Source: Kiloniellales bacterium
GTDB taxonomy: Bacteria > Pseudomonadota > Alphaproteobacteria > Kiloniellales > JAKSDN01
Assembly (NCBI GenBank): GCA_022360075.1
Contig: JAKSDN010001346.1
Location: 1-8,803 of the forward strand
Direction of reading: 5' to 3'
Length of the DNA: 8,803 nt
Both the position numbers and the translations under genes were made by a program. Shown piece after piece: positions 6,940-8,803 of this stretch. Below the pieces are notes generated by a model that saw only the letters and a program-made list of their open reading frames with translations, did not search any database and was not told where the DNA came from. Position 1 is the first letter of the stretch; each line of letters starts with the position of its first letter.

Positions 6940-7170
6940 CAAATCCGCGCTGGCTGATACGCCACCTCTCGGGACACGACCCGACACCGTATCGAATCCG
7001 ATGAGCTTCCGCAGGATATCGATGGCAAAACCGATCTTACCATAGCCCCGGCGCCAACAGTCTGGCTGGAACGATGGCTTCGGTGGGATGAGGTCGTATT
7101 GGCGTAAATCGCCCTTACGAGTTTGCCCGCCTGGAAGGACTACTAGGCCGTGCCGAATGCAAGGTTGTGC
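6934..7170 (-). pseudogene. Possible relic of an M20/ArgE-type peptidase N-terminus
   Basis: A 79-codon minus-strand open stretch, bounded by a TAA at 7171-7173 and a TGA at 6934-6936, contains no in-frame ATG or GTG in its useful part. Positions 7020-6979 encode DILRKLIGFDTVSG. This closely resembles the start of acetylornithine deacetylase and related M20 metallopeptidases, which usually read LL..L(I/V).FDTVSRxSN. After the Gly the similarity stops (RVPRGG...), where the family would continue with SNL. The metal ligands of an M20 enzyme are absent, so nothing functional remains. The match is short (about 14 residues) and could be chance, hence the low confidence. Confidence 0.3.
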
Positions 7171-7199
7171 TTAGGGTTCTGCAACGGCAGATATCTGCG

Positions 7200-7219
7200 G
7201 GCCGTGTTCGGCCGTTTTT
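7200..7219 (+). terminator. Hairpin plus T-run, oriented for plus-strand transcripts
   Basis: GGCCG (7200-7204), loop TGTT and CGGCC (7209-7213) are followed by GTTTTT (7214-7219), the pattern of a short Rho-independent terminator read on the plus strand. It sits directly beyond the stop codon of the minus-strand rpiR, so it would stop transcripts coming toward rpiR from the opposite direction. Read on the minus strand the run of A precedes the stem, so it would not end the rpiR message efficiently. The stem is only 5 bp. Confidence 0.3.
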
Positions 7220-7221
7220 GG

Positions 7222-8121
7222 CTAGTAGCGTTTTATCGAAAGCACATCGAAGGTGTGCTTGATGGTTTTCACTGCCTTGTTGTAGTCCGATAGGGCGAGG
7301 CATGCGATGAGGGCATCGACGATGCCGAGTTGGGCGATGCGGCTCGTCATCGCTTCCGTGCGGAACTGCGTTTCCTTCGCCATGGTGTAGAGGACCACGT
7401 CGGCGAAGGCCTGCACCGGTGACTTCCCGTAGTTCGTGATGCAGATGGTATGGGCGCCGGCCTCCTTGGCGAGCTTGGTGGCCGCGATGGTCTCTTGGGT
7501 GCTGCCGGAGTGGGACACCGTGATGGTCGCGACCCTGCGATTGGTCAGTGACGCGGAGATCGCTTGCACGTGGGAGTCGATGACCACCTTGCAGTTGATG
7601 CCGATCCTCAGCATCCGGTATTGGATGTCCTCGGCGATCGGGGCGGCGCTGCCGATGCCGTAGACCTCGACGCGTTCGGCGTCGCGGATCAGCTTGGCAG
7701 CCTTCGCCATGGCCGCCGGATCGAGGACCGAGAGGGTATCCTTGAGGGCTTGGATGTCGCTGTGGAAGATCTTCTCGATGACCGTAGCCGTATCGTCCTT
7801 GCGATTTAGGTCTTCGTGAATGAACTGGATCGGCTGCACCAAGTCCTGGGCGAGGGCGATCTTCAGCTGTTGAAATCCGGTGGTGCCGACCTGTTGGCAA
7901 AGGCCGACGACGCTGCCTTCGCTGGCCTGTGCCTTCTCGGAGACTTCCGTCACCGACATGTGAACGACATCCGCGGCATTGGCCATGATGAAGTCAGCAA
8001 TCCTGCGGCCCGTCGGCGCCAGTGATGGCCGCATCGCTGCGAGGCGCGCCAGGACGCCATTGACCGGGTGAGCCTTCTCTTCGCGCTGGGCAGGGCTCTT
8101 CGTCTGCTGCGTTCGTGCCAT
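7222..8121 (-). CDS. RpiR-family transcriptional regulator (HTH + SIS domain)
   Basis: A 299-residue regulator. The N-terminal HTH_6 domain spans about residues 22-98, with the helix-turn-helix in SVTEVSEKAQASEGSVV and LCQQVGTTGFQQLKIAL (56-90). A linker (FIHEDLNRKDD) leads to a C-terminal SIS sugar-phosphate-binding domain, about residues 130-275, marked by VYGIGSAAPIAEDIQYRM (153-170) and ISHSGSTQE-type phosphate loop SHSGSTQETI (203-212). RpiR proteins bind phosphorylated sugars or related metabolites and usually repress neighbouring catabolic and transport genes. ATG at 8121 has GGAGAG about 8 bases upstream. It is divergent to the transporter gene at 8508, with operator-like repeats in the gap, so it probably controls that gene. 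It also lies upstream of the catabolic operon. A classical SIS ligand would be a sugar phosphate, which sits oddly with an amidase operon. Its usual HAD-phosphatase neighbour survives only as a fragment. Confidence 0.93.
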   Translation of the reverse strand: MARTQQTKSPAQREEKAHPVNGVLARLAAMRPSLAPTGRRIADFIMANAADVVHMSVTEVSEKAQASEGSVVGLCQQVGTTGFQQLKIALAQDLVQPIQFIHEDLNRKDDTATVIEKIFHSDIQALKDTLSVLDPAAMAKAAKLIRDAERVEVYGIGSAAPIAEDIQYRMLRIGINCKVVIDSHVQAISASLTNRRVATITVSHSGSTQETIAATKLAKEAGAHTICITNYGKSPVQAFADVVLYTMAKETQFRTEAMTSRIAQLGIVDALIACLALSDYNKAVKTIKHTFDVLSIKRY

Positions 8122-8174
8122 GGATGGCTCTCCGTGGAGGGGAGGCAGAGGTCGTGCTCTCGTGCTAGGCAGAC

Positions 8175-8288
8175 GCCCGGCATGGCGGTTCGCCCACGCA
8201 CCAGCGTCCCGTCAAGGTCGATCACGAAGGACGACTTCGCCGAATCGTTCGTGGCACTGACTTTGGAGCGTATCGCTTGTCGGCCCAT
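8175..8288 (-). pseudogene. Truncated N-terminus of a HAD-superfamily (NagD/HAD-IIA-like) phosphatase
   Basis: Starting at an ATG at 8288, the minus strand encodes about 38 residues ending in SSFVIDLDGTLVRGRTAMPG (residues 19-38, positions 8234-8175). This is the HAD motif I (DxDGT, with nucleophile and acid Asp) in the setting typical of HAD-IIA phosphatases, where DLDGTLxRG is followed by a PGA. After the Gly the frame continues without family similarity (VCLAREHDL...) and runs into rpiR in another frame. Motifs II-IV are missing, so the product cannot be a phosphatase. There is no good ribosome-binding site before 8288. Most likely a deletion fused the 5' end of a HAD gene to the rpiR leader. 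The motif is specific enough to trust, but the exact break point is uncertain. Confidence 0.6.
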
Positions 8289-8298
8289 TCGTTGTCAA
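8269..8298 (-). promoter_or_regulatory. Candidate promoter for rpiR inside a palindrome
   Basis: A perfect minus-strand -35 TTGACA (8298-8293) lies in the odd palindrome CGTTG-T-CAACG (8290-8300). It is followed after 18 bases by GATACG (8274-8269), a weak -10. The transcript would start near 8262 and run through the HAD relic into rpiR. The arrangement, a consensus -35 box within a TTGTCAAC-like palindrome, repeats what is seen before the catabolic operon at 6773-6786. Confidence 0.33.
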
Positions 8299-8336
8299 CG
8301 CCGTTGTACCGGTGCCCGCGGCCGCCGCACCATAGA

Positions 8337-8351
8337 ATGAGATTATCTCAT
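8337..8351. promoter_or_regulatory. Operator-like inverted repeat, probable RpiR site 1
   Basis: ATGAGA-TTA-TCTCAT has perfect 6-bp arms around a 3-bp centre, in a strikingly AT-rich patch within GC-rich DNA between divergent rpiR and transporter genes. RpiR-family proteins commonly bind short AT-rich inverted repeats with this general form. Assignment to this RpiR rests on position and form only. Confidence 0.5.
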
Positions 8352-8374
8352 AATTTTCCATTAGATAAAATAAG

Positions 8375-8390
8375 CATTTTTCATAAAATG
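8375..8390. promoter_or_regulatory. Operator-like inverted repeat, probable site 2 overlapping promoter
   Basis: CATTTT-TCAT-AAAATG has perfect 6-bp arms with a 4-bp centre. Its centre lies about 38 bases from that of the repeat at 8337-8351. It includes TAAAAT (8384-8389), one mismatch from TATAAT, a possible -10 for the plus-strand transporter gene. No good -35 is found 16-18 bases upstream, so the promoter may rely on the AT-rich context or an activator. Confidence 0.45.
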
Positions 8391-8507
8391 GTCACGAACC
8401 CACACTAAGCTTTGGGGCAGCGCAACTGACCCGAAAGGTCGGCGGACTTCGTCACGCAGTCGGTTCTAGCGTGGCTGATTCGCGATTGACAAGGAGAGGC
8501 GATCGAT

Positions 8508-8803
8508 ATGAATACGCTGAATAATTTGTCGCGCCGTCGAATGCTGCGGGCAACGATGGCTGCCGTCGGCGGGCTTGCGATGGGTGCCACGCCGTGGTCG
8601 CGCGGCCAGGCGGCCTCGAAGTCAGTCAACCTGGCCGACATCGGCGTCGGCGATCCGGGCAGTTGGCAGCGTTTCAACGACAAGACCGGTTGGGACGTTA
8701 ATCTCGTGGCCATCGGTAATTCCCCTTCGGCCATCATCAATGTCATGCTCGGCGGCGGGGGTGTCCAAACCTACGACGCCATTCACATCGTCGGCGGGGT
8801 TCA
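8508..8803 (+). CDS. Tat-exported ABC-transporter substrate-binding protein (PotD-like), C-terminus cut off
   Basis: The first 98 codons of a periplasmic solute-binding protein, open to the window end with no stop. The start at 8508 is preceded by AAGGAGAGG at 8491-8499, an excellent ribosome-binding site 8 bases away. Residues 8-14, SRRRMLR, form a twin-arginine motif, followed by a hydrophobic stretch (about 16-27) and a likely cleavage near GQA at 33-35. So the protein should leave the cell folded by the Tat route. The mature part (VNLADIGVGDPGSWQRFNDKTGWDV, residues 40-64 region) has the pattern of family 1 / PotD-like binding proteins: a beta strand, then an F..KTG.. helix, then N...A...ML..G...YD. 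Permease and ATPase genes would be expected to the right. It is divergent from rpiR. The ligand could be a polyamine, an opine-like amine or another small cation or carboxylate, and cannot be decided here. Confidence 0.85.
   Translation, partial: MNTLNNLSRRRMLRATMAAVGGLAMGATPWSRGQAASKSVNLADIGVGDPGSWQRFNDKTGWDVNLVAIGNSPSAIINVMLGGGGVQTYDAIHIVGGV

Larger units (their letters stand above)
6719..7221. other. 503-bp non-coding region between rpiR and the catabolic operon
   Basis: No convincing intact gene lies here on either strand. The part next to the dehydrogenase (6719-6790) holds a candidate minus-strand promoter with an overlapping palindrome. Positions 6790-6940 hold several short inverted and direct repeats. 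Positions 6934-7170 keep a minus-strand open frame with no ATG, GTG or usable start but with a peptidase-like motif. The end next to rpiR has a 12-bp palindrome (7187-7198) and a plus-oriented hairpin with a T-run (7200-7219). An 87-codon plus-strand frame at 6741-7004 shows no recognisable domain and I do not call it. The mixture looks like a graveyard of rearranged sequence rather than a designed leader. Confidence 0.6.
8122..8507. other. Divergent regulatory region between rpiR and the transporter gene
   Basis: This 386-bp gap holds the HAD phosphatase relic (8175-8288), a candidate rpiR promoter (8269-8298) and an AT-rich patch (about 8332-8395) with two inverted repeats. The rest is a leader of roughly 110 bases for the plus-strand transporter gene. 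The leader can form two small hairpins: GACC/GGTC at 8428-8440, and GTCACGC pairing with GCGTGGC at 8451-8475 with one G-T pair. No intact gene is seen. Confidence 0.6.

Noticed and set aside
6741..7004. 87-codon plus-strand frame in the intergenic region
   Set aside because: It is rich in Gly, Arg and Pro with no domain. It overlaps the repeats and the candidate promoter, and is probably non-coding.
7115..7900. 261-codon minus-strand frame overlapping rpiR
   Set aside because: It is an alternate-frame shadow of rpiR with low-complexity Arg/His/Gly content.
8486..8491. TTGACA on the plus strand before the transporter gene
   Set aside because: It abuts the ribosome-binding site, only 16 bases from the start codon, so it cannot be the -35 box for this gene.
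1..8803. CRISPR arrays, tRNA or rRNA genes
   Set aside because: No regularly spaced repeat array, no cloverleaf-like sequence and no rRNA-like stretch was seen on either strand.

Overview
The window is GC-rich (codons ending mainly in G or C), with closely packed genes, a Tat-exported transport protein and protein families common in soil and rhizosphere Alphaproteobacteria (RpiR regulator, TcuA-like flavoprotein, tandem amidases). I infer an alphaproteobacterium of the Rhizobiales or Rhodospirillales type. The genus cannot be told from the sequence.

Layout. A minus-strand block fills positions 1-6718. Read in its own direction it encodes a D-2-hydroxyacid dehydrogenase (6718-5696), an aldehyde dehydrogenase (5608-4130), a TcuA-like FAD-dependent dehydrogenase (4079-2634), an amidase-signature enzyme of the nitrile-hydratase-associated type (2594-1092) and a second amidase-signature enzyme (1080 to beyond position 1, C-terminus missing). 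Gaps are 87, 50, 39 and 11 bp, so this is probably one catabolic operon. A 503-bp non-coding stretch (6719-7221) separates it from an RpiR-family regulator on the same strand (8121-7222). The stretch holds a candidate operon promoter next to the dehydrogenase, a segment of short inverted and direct repeats, and an open reading frame without a start codon that carries a motif like the N-terminus of M20 / ArgE peptidases.

Upstream of rpiR lies a truncated N-terminus of a HAD-type phosphatase (8175-8288). Next come a very AT-rich patch with two operator-like inverted repeats (8337-8390) and, divergently on the plus strand, the start of a twin-arginine-exported ABC-transporter substrate-binding protein (8508 to beyond the window end).

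How it may work together (inference): the transporter imports a small, probably amide- or amine-bearing carboxylate. The RpiR protein senses an intermediate through its SIS domain and controls the divergent transporter, perhaps also the catabolic operon. The two amidases release ammonia or an amine, and the three oxidoreductases feed the carbon skeleton into central metabolism. I cannot name the substrate. The combination of a tricarballylate-dehydrogenase-like flavoprotein with ALDH, 2-hydroxyacid dehydrogenase and two different amidases does not match a pathway I recognise, and it is the most interesting functional question here. The relic-filled intergenic regions suggest the locus has been rearranged.
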